Source of the DNA: UBA4459 sp963776205
Lineage (GTDB): Bacteria; Bacteroidota; Bacteroidia; Bacteroidales; F082
Direction: 5' to 3'
DNA: 64,000 nucleotides
NCBI GenBank assembly: GCA_963776205.1
Contig: CAVZLR010000003.1
Location: 1 to 64,000 of the forward strand
Below the pieces are notes generated by a model. It was not told the origin of the DNA and did not search any database. It worked only from the letters and a program-made list of their open reading frames with translations. Below are positions 49,932 to 60,020 of this stretch, one piece after another. The number at the start of each line of letters is the position of its first letter. The first letter of the stretch is position 1. Both the position numbers and the translations under genes were made by a program.

Positions 49932-50774
49932 TTAATATTCCCAGAGATCTTCTTCGAATCTCTGCATCTCTACTTTAATTCGTTCGGCTTCAAGCAAAGC
50001 ATCAACGCCGGTAGCGTACTGCGATATCCGTCGGTCATAAACATTCTGCTCTTTATAAATATAACTGTCAAATAACCTCTTCCAGAATAATTCGTCATAA
50101 GACACCCTCATGGCCGCATTATAATCGTTAAATACGAGTGAGTTTGCAAACAGGTTTCGTGCTTCCTGGTATGATATCCAGAATAATGGTAAGGTTATTT
50201 CCTCCCCGTTTCTTTCTTTGATCATCACAGGGCAAAGTGCCTGTATTCGAACCATCATTTGTGATCTTTGCCTGTCGAAATACCAGTCTTCTTTAATTCG
50301 CAAACGCATTACTTTTGTCGGGTCAAATTCGGTATATATAATCGTATCAAACTCTTCGTATGGAGGATAAGGTCTTCTCATCACCCGATAGTCCTCGAAA
50401 GTTTCTCTTGCGAGAATTTCATTATAAGTTAGCGGCACTAACAATTCATCAGTATTTGAAATATCGTAGGCAGTTAATTCACCTTCTTTTAATCCATCCA
50501 ACACGATGGTTATAAATGATTTCCAGTTTTGCTGCGGATCAATAGGAAAGTAAAATTTCTGATTGAATTTTTGCCTGAAATCAATTTCTCTCCATATTCT
50601 TTTCGACCACATCACATCAGCCCTGCGGATGGTGGGATTTGGAATCGGTTCTTTGTTTGCCAGATCTTCTGTTGCAAACAATCCATCCATAGGTGCATCA
50701 TCTATGATCTGACCAACACTATCGAATGAAATCAATAACATGAAAGCCAGTATAGAAAGAATTATATTTTTCAT
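49932..50774 (-). CDS. gldN: Gliding-motility/T9SS protein GldN
   Basis: 280 residues with a signal peptide (about 1-21, FDSVGQ). The family block RRADVMWSKRIWREIDFRQK (about 50-70) is followed by the typical NQKFYFPIDP and the YEEFDTIIYTEFDP stretch. It is a periplasmic ring component of the type IX secretion system with GldK. It is the last gene of the gldKLMN operon and is followed by a terminator. Confidence 0.95.
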   Translation of the reverse strand: MKNIILSILAFMLLISFDSVGQIIDDAPMDGLFATEDLANKEPIPNPTIRRADVMWSKRIWREIDFRQKFNQKFYFPIDPQQNWKSFITIVLDGLKEGELTAYDISNTDELLVPLTYNEILARETFEDYRVMRRPYPPYEEFDTIIYTEFDPTKVMRLRIKEDWYFDRQRSQMMVRIQALCPVMIKERNGEEITLPLFWISYQEARNLFANSLVFNDYNAAMRVSYDELFWKRLFDSYIYKEQNVYDRRISQYATGVDALLEAERIKVEMQRFEEDLWEY

Positions 50775-50788
50775 CGTATGATTATTTT

Positions 50789-52435
50789 TTATTGTAATTC
50801 AAGGTTAATTGGATTCAAACTTCTGGTTCCATCCGGTCCTTTTGCCTGAATATTTTCAAAGAAAAACTTTTGCTTTGACCTGCCATTACGGATAATCCCA
50901 TTTATTTCATTATTAAAACGGTTACCATTAACGTTCTTTGGAATCCAGTCGCCGTTGATAATTGTAGCAAAGGTATAACCGGTTATTTCAAAGTAAAGTT
51001 CAAACTCGAAATCTTTCATATCAGGAATTATAGCTCCTGCTGCCAACAAAGCATTTTTGTCAATCTTACCGTCTGTTTGCCCTGCTATCATAGCTGTTGG
51101 CGTAGGAACACGTTTTACTCGAAATTCCAATTGACCTAGTGAAAAAGTATTTCCATCAATGTTGGCTGTTGCACTAACAATGGCTTTGTTTTCACCTTTA
51201 GTAACTTCTACAATATAATTTGAGCTTTCCGGATCCTTATACAATTTTCCTGTAGAAATACTTGTTGTAACTCTATCCATAGGGATACCCGGTGCTGATA
51301 TAGAAACAGGGTTTTTAACGCCAATGTAAAATACATTCATCTTTAATGGCGAAACTGTTAGTGCCGGAGGTGCTACAATATATTCACCGCGGAAAGGATA
51401 CGGTGTCATCTGCTCAGTTTTCGGGTCGACAAGTTCAATGATACCGGCATATCTTTGCACACCTTCTCTGTTGGCAGGAAATTCAAGCCTTCCAAATCCG
51501 GCCTGACCTTCATACACCTGCGCCTGGTTAATGTTCGCAGCAGTAATTGAGTCTGCGCCATGCACAATTTTTATGGTTGCATCAAGATTTTGGTCGAATG
51601 CAGCAACAAGTACATCGGCTTCATATTGCTGACCTTTAAAAATATAGGTACTCTTCGGAATGATCTTCGCTGCAATATCACCAAATTTAAAGTCCTGCTC
51701 ACTAATGGATCTGTACAAATGAACAATCGCATTAAACTCTGAAGAACGCACTTCCTGTATGATTTTATTAAGAATGGTTACGTCAGCAGCGAGAATAGTA
51801 TGGTAAAAATTATGGAACTCCCAATCTTGTTTCTGACCATCTGCATTCCTGTAATCAATTCCTTCCATATTGGTAATCAATCCTACAGTTTTATCATCTG
51901 CCGGTAGATTCATAGCATCCAGGATCATATTCCTGTATTCATTCATTTTAGCACTCAATATATATGCTTCTCCCTGATCTCCCGGTCGTACCATATAATT
52001 TGTTGTAGCATCATACTTATCCTTGGCGGGGACTTTGCTCAGAATAAGCATTTTCTTCTTCTCTCCGTGCATAACCGTATCGGTGTAATACAATTCCAAC
52101 ACTTCTTCTTCGGTTTTACGTTCGGCAACGGTCACTAATTTCAGTTTCAGGTCTTCCAGATAATTAATGAGTTCTGTTGACTCTGCATTGACATTCTGGG
52201 CTTTTTCCCAAAAAGGACCTACCTTTTCCTGGTTCATTGTATACTGATTCTCAAAAGTGGTATACATTTGACGTGATTTAGCAGCGATACTTTCATTGGT
52301 TGATTCCATTGACTTGTTCACTACCAGAAACGCATCTAAAATTTCTTTTGAGACATTCAATGCTAACAATGCCGTAAGGACGAGGTACATCATGGCAATC
52401 ATTTTTTGCCGTGGGGTTTCCTTATATCCAGCCAT
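50789..52435 (-). CDS. gldM: Gliding-motility/T9SS protein GldM
   Basis: 548 residues. The N-terminus is cytoplasmic and short, then a membrane helix (about 12-32, MIAMMYLVLTALLALNV). The periplasmic part starts with helices (NESIAAKSRQMYTTFENQY) and continues as four beta-rich domains, as in GldM/PorM. With GldL it forms the proton-driven motor in the inner membrane. It starts 50 bases downstream of gldL. Confidence 0.95.
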   Translation of the reverse strand: MAGYKETPRQKMIAMMYLVLTALLALNVSKEILDAFLVVNKSMESTNESIAAKSRQMYTTFENQYTMNQEKVGPFWEKAQNVNAESTELINYLEDLKLKLVTVAERKTEEEVLELYYTDTVMHGEKKKMLILSKVPAKDKYDATTNYMVRPGDQGEAYILSAKMNEYRNMILDAMNLPADDKTVGLITNMEGIDYRNADGQKQDWEFHNFYHTILAADVTILNKIIQEVRSSEFNAIVHLYRSISEQDFKFGDIAAKIIPKSTYIFKGQQYEADVLVAAFDQNLDATIKIVHGADSITAANINQAQVYEGQAGFGRLEFPANREGVQRYAGIIELVDPKTEQMTPYPFRGEYIVAPPALTVSPLKMNVFYIGVKNPVSISAPGIPMDRVTTSISTGKLYKDPESSNYIVEVTKGENKAIVSATANIDGNTFSLGQLEFRVKRVPTPTAMIAGQTDGKIDKNALLAAGAIIPDMKDFEFELYFEITGYTFATIINGDWIPKNVNGNRFNNEINGIIRNGRSKQKFFFENIQAKGPDGTRSLNPINLELQ

Positions 52436-52485
52436 TTTCTTGTTTTTTTAGTTTGATAAATAATTGCATATTAACGATTTGATTA

Positions 52486-53487
52486 TTACCCGTTAATATT
52501 CATGGCTGTCAGCATATTACCATATACTTTATTAAGTGAACTCATCCTTTCAGATAAAGTTGCCATCTGACTCGTGAATTGTGATGTAGACGCGGTTGAT
52601 TGCTCCAGTTTTTCAAGGAATGTATTCATTGTTCCATGGAGTTTATCAGTTGATTCAACTGCGTTATTCGTTCCCTGCAATTGAATTTCATAAATGGCAT
52701 TCAGTGCAGCAAGGTTCTCTGATATTTTGCGTAGTTGTTGGTTATAAGCATCTCCTTCTACTGCAGTAAAATCTAAAGCTGATACAGATTTTGATAAAAT
52801 TTCAGCTGATTTGGCATAACTATTTGCGAGGCTCTTAGCAGATTCTGTTGCGCCTTTAACTGTTTCAGCAAACTGCTCCGTAGTGCTCATATCACCCTTC
52901 AGAATATCAGCAGCCTGTGTATAGGCGCTGGCAAGAGAACCTGCACCATCTTTTACTGATTTCAGGCTTTCCCCATATTCATTTGTTGCATCTACATCTT
53001 TTGCTACTGCATCTCCGAATGCTTTTGCCGAAGTGCTGGCAGATGCAAGATTGGCTGTAAATTCGTTAGTAACGACAGATGCATCCGAGAGTTTACCCAA
53101 CTGACTGGCATTTTCAGAGAGTTTTTCCATGCCGAGGCCAAGCTTTTCTATCACGTCCTGATCAACTTTTGCTTTTTCAAACATTTCATCGAGTTGTTCA
53201 GTTGGAGATTTTCTTTTCTTAAGTCCGGTTCCTTCCACGCCATGATACATGCCTGCCAATTCAGGATATACCAAACTCCAGTCGGGTTCAGTATGCGGCG
53301 GTTCAAAAGCTGAGAAAAAGAAAATGATAGCTTCTGTGCCCAATCCGACAATTAACATAATGTCAGCATATGCGTAATGGTTAATTTTAAACAAAGCACC
53401 AATCAAAACCACTGATGCACCCAGGCCATAAACTTTGGCCATAAATTGTCTGTAACGTCTTGTTCTTGTGAAATCAAATAAGCCCAT
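52486..53487 (-). CDS. gldL: Gliding-motility/T9SS motor protein GldL
   Basis: 333 residues. Two membrane helices (about 19-37 and 40-62, GASVVLIGALFKINHYAYADI and IMLIVGLGTEAIIFFFSAFE), the second with the conserved Glu of the proton path. The long C-terminal part (about 90-333) is rich in Ala, Ser and Glu, with coiled-coil-like repeats (SLANSYAKSAEILSKSVSAL). This is the usual cytoplasmic extension. It pairs with GldM. Confidence 0.95.
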   Translation of the reverse strand: MGLFDFTRTRRYRQFMAKVYGLGASVVLIGALFKINHYAYADIMLIVGLGTEAIIFFFSAFEPPHTEPDWSLVYPELAGMYHGVEGTGLKKRKSPTEQLDEMFEKAKVDQDVIEKLGLGMEKLSENASQLGKLSDASVVTNEFTANLASASTSAKAFGDAVAKDVDATNEYGESLKSVKDGAGSLASAYTQAADILKGDMSTTEQFAETVKGATESAKSLANSYAKSAEILSKSVSALDFTAVEGDAYNQQLRKISENLAALNAIYEIQLQGTNNAVESTDKLHGTMNTFLEKLEQSTASTSQFTSQMATLSERMSSLNKVYGNMLTAMNING

Positions 53488-53525
53488 GATAATTCTTTTT
53501 ACTTTATTTTGTTTGGTTTTATTAA

Positions 53526-54896
53526 TTAATTGTAAATACGGGAAGCCTTGTTAGGGTTATCACCTTTATTTCTGCCTAAATATGGTTGTACCGTTCTAAA
53601 TCCAATATATGATTTGGTTGTATCTTCATATTCGTAAGCTCTGGTAGTTAAGTTTATATAGTATGCAATATCTTTCCATGATCCTCCCCTGACAACTTTC
53701 CTTTTCATAACAGGCGGATCATCTTCTTTTGAATTGTACGTATAATTTGGATTCATATCCCAGGTGATGTTGTATGAAAGTGGGTCGAAAGCACTATTAG
53801 TCCATTCAGCCACATTGCCGGCCATATCGTATAAATCCCAATCGTTTGGCGGATAATGCGCCACTATAATTGTCCGCAATCCACCATCCGCGAGATAATT
53901 TCCACGTATTGGTTTAAAATTGGCAAGGAAACAACCTTTCTCATTCCGTGTATAAGGTCCTCCCCATGGATATGGATTCAAAGAATATCCACCCAAAGCT
54001 GCCCATTCCCATTCGGCTTCTGTTGGAAGACGAAATTCTGCTAATGATGCTTGTCCTTTTTGCGACCTTAAATAGCTGTTCATTAATTCTGTCCGCCAAA
54101 TACAAAATGCCCTGGCTTGTTTCCAGTTCACACCAACCACTGGATAATGGTCGTATGCCGGATGCCAGAAATATTGTTTGGTTAATGGATCGTTAAATGA
54201 ATATGTATAATCATGTATCCAGCTTAGAGTATCAGGATAAACACCAATGGTTTCTTTTCTCACATATACAGATCTGTCACGCAGGCCCTGAGGTCTGTTA
54301 GCCAAACCGGCATCCCTATAATCACCTCCTTCAGAAAAATCTTTTTTAGCAGCGGCTTGCAGATCTACCCAATAGTATTCGTACATCAATTTACGGGTAT
54401 CTATTTCCTTGCGCCTGAAATATCTTTCGTGCACCGGTAAGTACATATCTTCAAGTGCATCACGAACATCCTGATCCTCACTATTCCATTCAATTTCTGT
54501 TTTCCAGTTTAAAAATGGGGGGTCATATATTTCACCTGTTTCAGGATTCTCTTCAATGAGAAATTCTTCAGGTCTTACATCACCAAGGATGGTTCGTGCA
54601 ATTGAATCTCTGACCCAATAAACAAATTGCCGATACTCGTCATTTGTAATTTCAGTTTGATCCATATAAAATGCCGCAACAGAAACAGTTTTAGGTTGCG
54701 TCAGAAAACTATGGGTTATATCCTCATCCGCACCTCCCATTGTAAAACTTCCCTGGGGAACGAATGCCATCCCATATGGGTCAGGCTGATAAAATGGCTT
54801 AGATTTTTGCCGTGTACCTACTAACTCACCGTTTCCTGAGCTGTTACAGCTTGCAAGAAACACCAACACAGACAAGTATAAAATCAATCTTTTCAT
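53526..54896 (-). CDS. gldK: Gliding-motility/T9SS lipoprotein GldK
   Basis: 456 residues from the Met at 54896, chosen because it gives a clean lipoprotein signal (LVFLASC, Cys about 17); a Met 18 codons upstream is in frame but would spoil it. The rest is a formylglycine-generating-enzyme-like (sulfatase-modifying factor) fold: FVPQGSFTMGG (about 50-60), MDQTEITNDEYRQFVYW, RLPTEAEWEWAALGG and VVRGGSWKD. No enzyme activity is expected; it forms the outer-membrane-associated ring with GldN. Confidence 0.95.
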   Translation of the reverse strand: MKRLILYLSVLVFLASCNSSGNGELVGTRQKSKPFYQPDPYGMAFVPQGSFTMGGADEDITHSFLTQPKTVSVAAFYMDQTEITNDEYRQFVYWVRDSIARTILGDVRPEEFLIEENPETGEIYDPPFLNWKTEIEWNSEDQDVRDALEDMYLPVHERYFRRKEIDTRKLMYEYYWVDLQAAAKKDFSEGGDYRDAGLANRPQGLRDRSVYVRKETIGVYPDTLSWIHDYTYSFNDPLTKQYFWHPAYDHYPVVGVNWKQARAFCIWRTELMNSYLRSQKGQASLAEFRLPTEAEWEWAALGGYSLNPYPWGGPYTRNEKGCFLANFKPIRGNYLADGGLRTIIVAHYPPNDWDLYDMAGNVAEWTNSAFDPLSYNITWDMNPNYTYNSKEDDPPVMKRKVVRGGSWKDIAYYINLTTRAYEYEDTTKSYIGFRTVQPYLGRNKGDNPNKASRIYN

Positions 54897-55002
54897 TATG
54901 ATCATAATTGTATTATTGCAGATTCTTCGATTTTCTAAATAAAGCGCCAAAAATAAAAAATAAAACTATTATTCCTATTCACAGTATCTTATATCTTATT
55001 AT

Positions 55003-55959
55003 TTATAAATAACGCGTGTTCTTATAACTGGTTTTTGATCTATCCGGTTTTATTTTAAAACAATAATTTAATACTACCTCATGGCTTCCCGGAACTCCTA
55101 ATCCCATGATATTCACATCGTAAGAGTATCCAATGCTAAAATCCTTCACGCTCATTCCAACCAGTAAACCCACCGATTCCTGGTAACGATAATTCAGACC
55201 GCCCCAAAATCGACTATTGTATTTAACGACGCCTGATATATTATATTGTGTTGAAACTATATCACTTTGTATAAGTGCTGATACTTCAAATTCGAATTTT
55301 GGGTTACTTGGCATGTAAAAAATGTATCCGCCAGTAAGAAAAAATGTTCTGTCGGTTTTGTATTGTATAACGCCATCATCTGTGCCTAAATTTTTACCTG
55401 TTGACTCCAGCAGGTTAACTGCGGACAAACCAAAATAATACCTGCCTGGTGAATTCAGGAATATCCCAAAATTCGCATCGAACAGCATATCACCTGTTTC
55501 GGCTGTTAACAATACCGGGTCTCCTTCAACCAATGGCTTAAATTTTGAAAAATCAATCGTTCGGTTGGTCAGGTTAAATCCGGCTCCTATCCCCAGTGTA
55601 GCAAATGATAATTCGGCATGAAAAGAATAAGCCAATTGTACACCAATATTGGTTTCGAATCCAAGTTTATCCTGAATAACTGACAATCCAACGCCACCGT
55701 GCAACACTTTTATTGGCGAATCTACTGTGATCAGAAGATCCTGTGGTGCTATTTTATTTCCATCAGCATCCTTAAAACCTGACCATTGTTCACGCAATAA
55801 TCCATTCACGCATATGCCTTCACTCATTCCGGCAAATGCCGGGTTTGAATACATGTATGTGTATTTATACTGCGTAAACATAGGTTGCTGTTGTGCGTTA
55901 GCAACCGATGTAACTATAAGACTTACAGTGATTAAAATATATATTATGTGTTGTTTCAA
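55003..55959 (-). CDS. PorP/SprF-family type IX secretion system membrane protein
   Basis: 318 residues. Signal peptide to about 22 (VANAQQ), then the family opening QPMFTQYKYTYMYSNPAFAG and REQWSGFKDADG. Later strands such as GGLNYRYQESVGLLVGMSVK and SIGYSYDVNIMG are beta-barrel-like. Proteins of this family anchor T9SS cargo at the outer surface. It is the first gene of the operon, followed by gldK with about 100 bases between. Confidence 0.93.
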   Translation of the reverse strand: MKQHIIYILITVSLIVTSVANAQQQPMFTQYKYTYMYSNPAFAGMSEGICVNGLLREQWSGFKDADGNKIAPQDLLITVDSPIKVLHGGVGLSVIQDKLGFETNIGVQLAYSFHAELSFATLGIGAGFNLTNRTIDFSKFKPLVEGDPVLLTAETGDMLFDANFGIFLNSPGRYYFGLSAVNLLESTGKNLGTDDGVIQYKTDRTFFLTGGYIFYMPSNPKFEFEVSALIQSDIVSTQYNISGVVKYNSRFWGGLNYRYQESVGLLVGMSVKDFSIGYSYDVNIMGLGVPGSHEVVLNYCFKIKPDRSKTSYKNTRYL

Positions 55960-56084
55960 GCTTTGTTTTAAATGATACGCTAAAGTAAAAAAATTATAAC
56001 TAATAACTTATTCATGCCTTTATTTGTTGTATGAAGCCCTCATATTTTTAAGGTCAAAAAAGATATACCTTCTAAACGTGACAC

Positions 56085-56646
56085 TCAGGATTGTAAATTA
56101 AATGTTTTAACTACCTTATACTGTGGCCCCTCAGGTTTTAATATGCTTTCAAATAAATAAAAGCTTTTAACCCACTCTTCCTGATGTATCAGCGGGCTAT
56201 TTTTATCAATAACGCTTTTCAGATTTTTTTTATCTCGTATATGTTTGATCCGCCCCAGGGTGATATGGGGAACAAAATTCTGGCGCCCACGTTCAAAACC
56301 TTCCTCATCCAGTTTATTCAAAACATTTTCTGCAAACTCGGTCAGGGGTTTATTGCTTTCTAAACCGGCCCAAATAACACGGGGATCGTAGCGGCTTCCG
56401 AAGATACCCAGATTTTCTAATTTCATCTGTATAATTTGGGTTCTTTTTGCAATCTTTTCAAGGATGTAAGTAATTGTATCGATTTGTTCATTTTCCGTTT
56501 TTCCAAGAAATTTTAAAGTAAAGTGCAGATTTTTTTCGTCTACCCATTTGATTTTCTCATGGGTCTAATTCCTTTTTTACAATACTATATGCATTCAGAA
56601 AGTCCGGCCCCGGTATTATTTTTATAGCAACGAATAAACGTTTCAT
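56085..56646 (-). CDS. thpR: RNA 2',3'-cyclic phosphodiesterase (frameshifted)
   Basis: Start at 56646 (MKRLFVAIKIIPG), with a change of frame near 56570 and then open to 56085; together about 186 residues. Both HxTx motifs are present: HFTLKFLG in the first half and HITLGRIK in the second, the two active-site motifs of the 2H phosphoesterase/2'-5' RNA ligase family. The break fits one C too many in a CCC run (ELDHEKIKW would follow). It lies just left of a tRNA gene on the opposite strand. Confidence 0.85.
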
Positions 56647-56713
56647 TTTCTAAAAAAATCCTTTCGACAAATGTATCATTTATTTAAAAGTTTTTACATT
56701 TGCAGCCTCAAAA

Positions 56714-56787
56714 GGGGCATTAGCTCATCTGGCTAGAGCGTCTGACTGGCAGTCAGGAGGTGATCGGTTCAAGTCCGATATGCTCCA
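56714..56787 (+). tRNA. tRNA-Ala(GGC)
   Basis: 74 bases that fold as a standard tRNA. The acceptor stem is GGGGCAT/ATGCTCC and contains the G3:U70 pair, the main alanine identity element. The anticodon loop CTGGCAG has anticodon GGC at 56748-56750. The T-arm contains GGTTCAAGTCC. CCA is not encoded (ACAC follows). Confidence 0.95.
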
Positions 56788-56799
56788 CACTAATTATCA

Positions 56800-56836
56800 A
56801 GTCATTACAAACAATAAAAATGTAATGGCTTTTTTT
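56800..56836 (+). terminator. Terminator of the tRNA-Ala gene
   Basis: AGTCATTACA (56800-56809) pairs with TGTAATGGCT (56821-56830) over 10 bp with one G:T wobble, followed by six T. It lies 13 bases after the tRNA. Confidence 0.85.
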
Positions 56837-57010
56837 ATGTACAAGCATTTGTACAAACAAATTGAGAGTTTATAGCAATATAAAATCATATAATAAAAAT
56901 AGAACCCTCTTACTATTAGCTTTTTACATTAACTAATCATTAACGAAGAATAGCATTTAATTGTACTATTCTTTTGTTTCAAGCTATCGTATTTTTAGTA
57001 AATGCTAAGA

Positions 57011-58484
57011 CTATTTAATATCTTTAAAAACGTTATCACGGATCCTTGCTGCTTGTTCAGGATCAATACTATTAACCGCCTCAAAATGCGTGAAATGAAT
57101 TCTGTCTTTCATTTCCTGGTAGAATTGCGTTTTCTTCAGGCTATCCATTATTGGCCCCTTAATTTCGGAAAGATGAAATTCAATACCACCTTCTTTCAAC
57201 CTTAAGTTGATAGCTTTAAGGCTTTCGAGCCCCGAAGCATCAATTGACCGCTGAACAATTAAGGATTAAATATTTTACATCGGGTTTCACGGCCACAATT
57301 TCACTTACCTTATTCTCCAGAAACCTGGCATTTGGAAAAAATACACTTTCATCTATCCGCAAGGAAACAACCTGGTCATTGGATTGCACTTCATGACGCT
57401 CAATATTCCTGAAATGCTGCGTTCCGGGTACCAGGCCGATGATGGCTGTGCCCTGGGTTCCACGGAAATGTGAATCGCGTCCGGCAATCACATCGGCAGC
57501 AATACGTCCCTGGCGGTTGGCTGGCCCTGCAAGTGCCACAAGGCTCCATTCTCCGGTCATAAAATCTTTCACCTCCACGGCATCGCCAACTGCAAGAATA
57601 ACCGGATCACTTGTGATCATTTGGTCGTTTACTCGAATCCCTCCAAGTTCGCCAATTTCGAGACCAGCCATTTTTGCGAGGGTTGTATCAGGACGTACAC
57701 CGATCGCAAGAATAACCACATCTGCATGGTAGCTTTTACCCGATTCGGTAATCACATCGAGGCCGCCTTTTTCAGCTTCTTTAAATGCAGCAGCCCCGTC
57801 GCCAAGAACAATATTTACACCATGCTTTTTCATATAACCTTCAACTACACGTGCATTTTCTTTGTCGAGTGGCCCTAATACCTGGTCGTCTCGTTGGAGC
57901 AAGGTCACGCTAAATCCACGATGGATGAGGTTTTCTGCTGTTTCCAGACCGATAAATCCGCCACCGACAACAATGGCATGCGTTTTCGGACGAACTGCCT
58001 GAAATCCAGAGTAACGGTACATTCCAGAAAGAAATGGATTTCCTTTCTCAATCCATTCATTGATAGCTTTGGCATCCGGTACTGTTCTGACGTGAAAAAT
58101 ACCGGGAAGGTCAATTCCTGGAAGCGGAGGACGGACAGCAACTGCACCTGGTGCAAGAACCAACATGTCGTATGGCTCTTTTTTTACTTCTCCTGTAACA
58201 ACGTTCTTTAAATTGACAGTCTTTTCCTTTGCTGAAATTTCAACAGCTTAAGTATTGGTGTGCACTGCAGTGTTGAATTGCGAGCGGAACAATTGTTCAC
58301 TGGCTACCAATAAATTCGATTCTTTTTCAATTACTTGTCCTACATGGTAGGGCAATCCACAGTTTGCATATGAAACGTAAGGCACTTTTTCTACCATTAT
58401 AATTTCAGCTTTTTCATCCAATCTGCGGAGGCGTGCAGTGCATGAGGCACCACCGGCAACTCCACCAACAATTATTACTTTTAT
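57011..58484 (-). pseudogene. CoA-disulfide-reductase-like oxidoreductase fused to a SulP STAS domain
   Basis: The first part is a pyridine-nucleotide-disulfide oxidoreductase of the CoA-disulfide reductase type: FAD loop VIIVGGVAGGASCTARLRR, the catalytic-Cys stretch SYANCGLPYHVG, and NAD loop VVGGGFIGLETAENL. At about 57432 the protein switches, without a gap, from TQGTAIIGL to VPGTQHFRNIERHEV, which is the SulP sulfate-transporter STAS linker. The STAS domain then runs to 57011 (ILNCSAVN; SIDASGLESL in the next frame). The start codon is ATA (58482) instead of ATG, a TAA stops the frame at 58248-58250 (expected Glu), and the frame shifts near 57243. The reductase C-terminus and the transporter membrane part are missing. 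Dead unless the sequence is wrong. Confidence 0.82.
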
Positions 58485-58520
58485 AATTTTACCTTTTATT
58501 ATTTTTTATAGGCGAATCAT

Positions 58521-59984
58521 TTACTGTGTTTCAAGCAACCTTCGCTCCAGTTTATTTATAATTGCCTGCACATCTGCTTCTGGTTCCAAAAAAGGGAAAT
58601 ATCCGATGGCCTGCTCAACGGTTAGCAAATCATCGAAAAATGTATAAAGAGCTACGCGCGATGAAATATCAGCCACCAGCTTTTGGTTCTGGGCATCCAA
58701 CAAATCGAGCAAGGAGGATTCTCCCACATAATAAGCGTCATTTACAAGATCATAATTCTTTTGAGCAGCATCGGCCTGCGCCTTAGCTAAACCTATATTT
58801 AAAAAATCGCTGATTACCACTGCAGCGCTTGCCCGAATAGATTGTTCGAGAGAAGTTTTGAAGTCATTTTTCTGTAACTCCAGCCCCGACATCTGCCACC
58901 TCGACTGCTTTACCTTATTGATATTGGCGCCGCCATCTACAATAGGCCAAAACATGGTTAATCCAACTTTCCAGAATCCTTTGTCATCGCCCACTTCTTC
59001 AGCTTCTTCTTTATTTAAATCAAATTTAGCATTGGTGGAGGCGCCTAAATTAAAATTTGGTATCGCCCATCGCTTATTCATTTCCAACTGACGGTTCTGT
59101 GCCAGAAGCTGTTGGTCGATACTTGCCAGAATAGGCGAATTTGCTAGGCCCAGTTCCACAAGAAAATCGCGGATGATAATTGATTTATTTTCGTCGCTTG
59201 CTGTTGAAGCCACCACCGAACTTGAAAAAATGAAGCCATTCTTTTCCAATGTTAGTTTATCCAGAGTCTCACTCGTTTCAATAGGTACATTCAGTAGTTG
59301 GTTAAGGGTGCCACGTTGTATAATTACGACAGCTTTTTGCGATTCAATAGACTGCATATCAGAATAAAGCTGGGTTTCCCAACGTAGCACTTCCTGCATA
59401 TTGGTTGCGCCTACATCCTGGCGGTCTTTTGCTGCTTGCAGGTTATGCTCTGTAATTTGGATGTTTTCCTGCTGTACAGCAAGCAAATCTTCAGCGAATA
59501 GCAAACCGATATACGACATTCCGGCGGCTGAAATTATACTGTTTCGGGTATTCCTGTATAACTCTTCCTGGCTTGCATAAAGGTATTTCTGAATTTTAAA
59601 ATTTGCCAGTGTTTTTTCATTGTAAACCATTTGCGAAAGTGATGCCCCTACTAACGCTGACGACGAAGGAATGACGCCTGCAGTCTGGCTGAAAGTAGCT
59701 GACTTACTTTGGGAAACACTTCCTAAAATATTCAATCCGGGTAGATAATTTGCACGTGCTATGGCGATGTTGTATCGTGTTGCCTCGAGATTGGCTTCTG
59801 CGGATGCAAGATTTGGGTTTTCTTCCAAAACCCTGTTAACAGTTTCTGTAAAGCCAAGGCTCGCCTGCCCCTGTGATTTTGAATGAATTGAAAATATGAA
59901 AAGTGCAAGAACAAATGTCATTCTTAAAACTATTATATTTCCCTGGTTAATTCGATTTTCCATTTTTGTGAATTTCTGATTCAA
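58521..59984 (-). CDS. TolC-family outer-membrane efflux protein
   Basis: 487 residues. Signal peptide within the first 40 (FALFIFSIHSKSQG region), with a second in-frame Met at residue 8. The two TolC repeats each have long coiled helices (NLASAEANLEATRYNIAIARAN; LGLANSPILASIDQQLLAQN) and the end LLDAQNQKLVADISSRVALY is typical. It would be the outer-membrane exit of the efflux system whose HlyD, DUF1656 and FUSC parts are encoded upstream; it starts 37 bases past the HlyD stop. Confidence 0.92.
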   Translation of the reverse strand: MNQKFTKMENRINQGNIIVLRMTFVLALFIFSIHSKSQGQASLGFTETVNRVLEENPNLASAEANLEATRYNIAIARANYLPGLNILGSVSQSKSATFSQTAGVIPSSSALVGASLSQMVYNEKTLANFKIQKYLYASQEELYRNTRNSIISAAGMSYIGLLFAEDLLAVQQENIQITEHNLQAAKDRQDVGATNMQEVLRWETQLYSDMQSIESQKAVVIIQRGTLNQLLNVPIETSETLDKLTLEKNGFIFSSSVVASTASDENKSIIIRDFLVELGLANSPILASIDQQLLAQNRQLEMNKRWAIPNFNLGASTNAKFDLNKEEAEEVGDDKGFWKVGLTMFWPIVDGGANINKVKQSRWQMSGLELQKNDFKTSLEQSIRASAAVVISDFLNIGLAKAQADAAQKNYDLVNDAYYVGESSLLDLLDAQNQKLVADISSRVALYTFFDDLLTVEQAIGYFPFLEPEADVQAIINKLERRLLETQ

Positions 59985-60020
59985 ATGTTTAATTAAAGTG
60001 GGGAATACTCACATCTTCAA

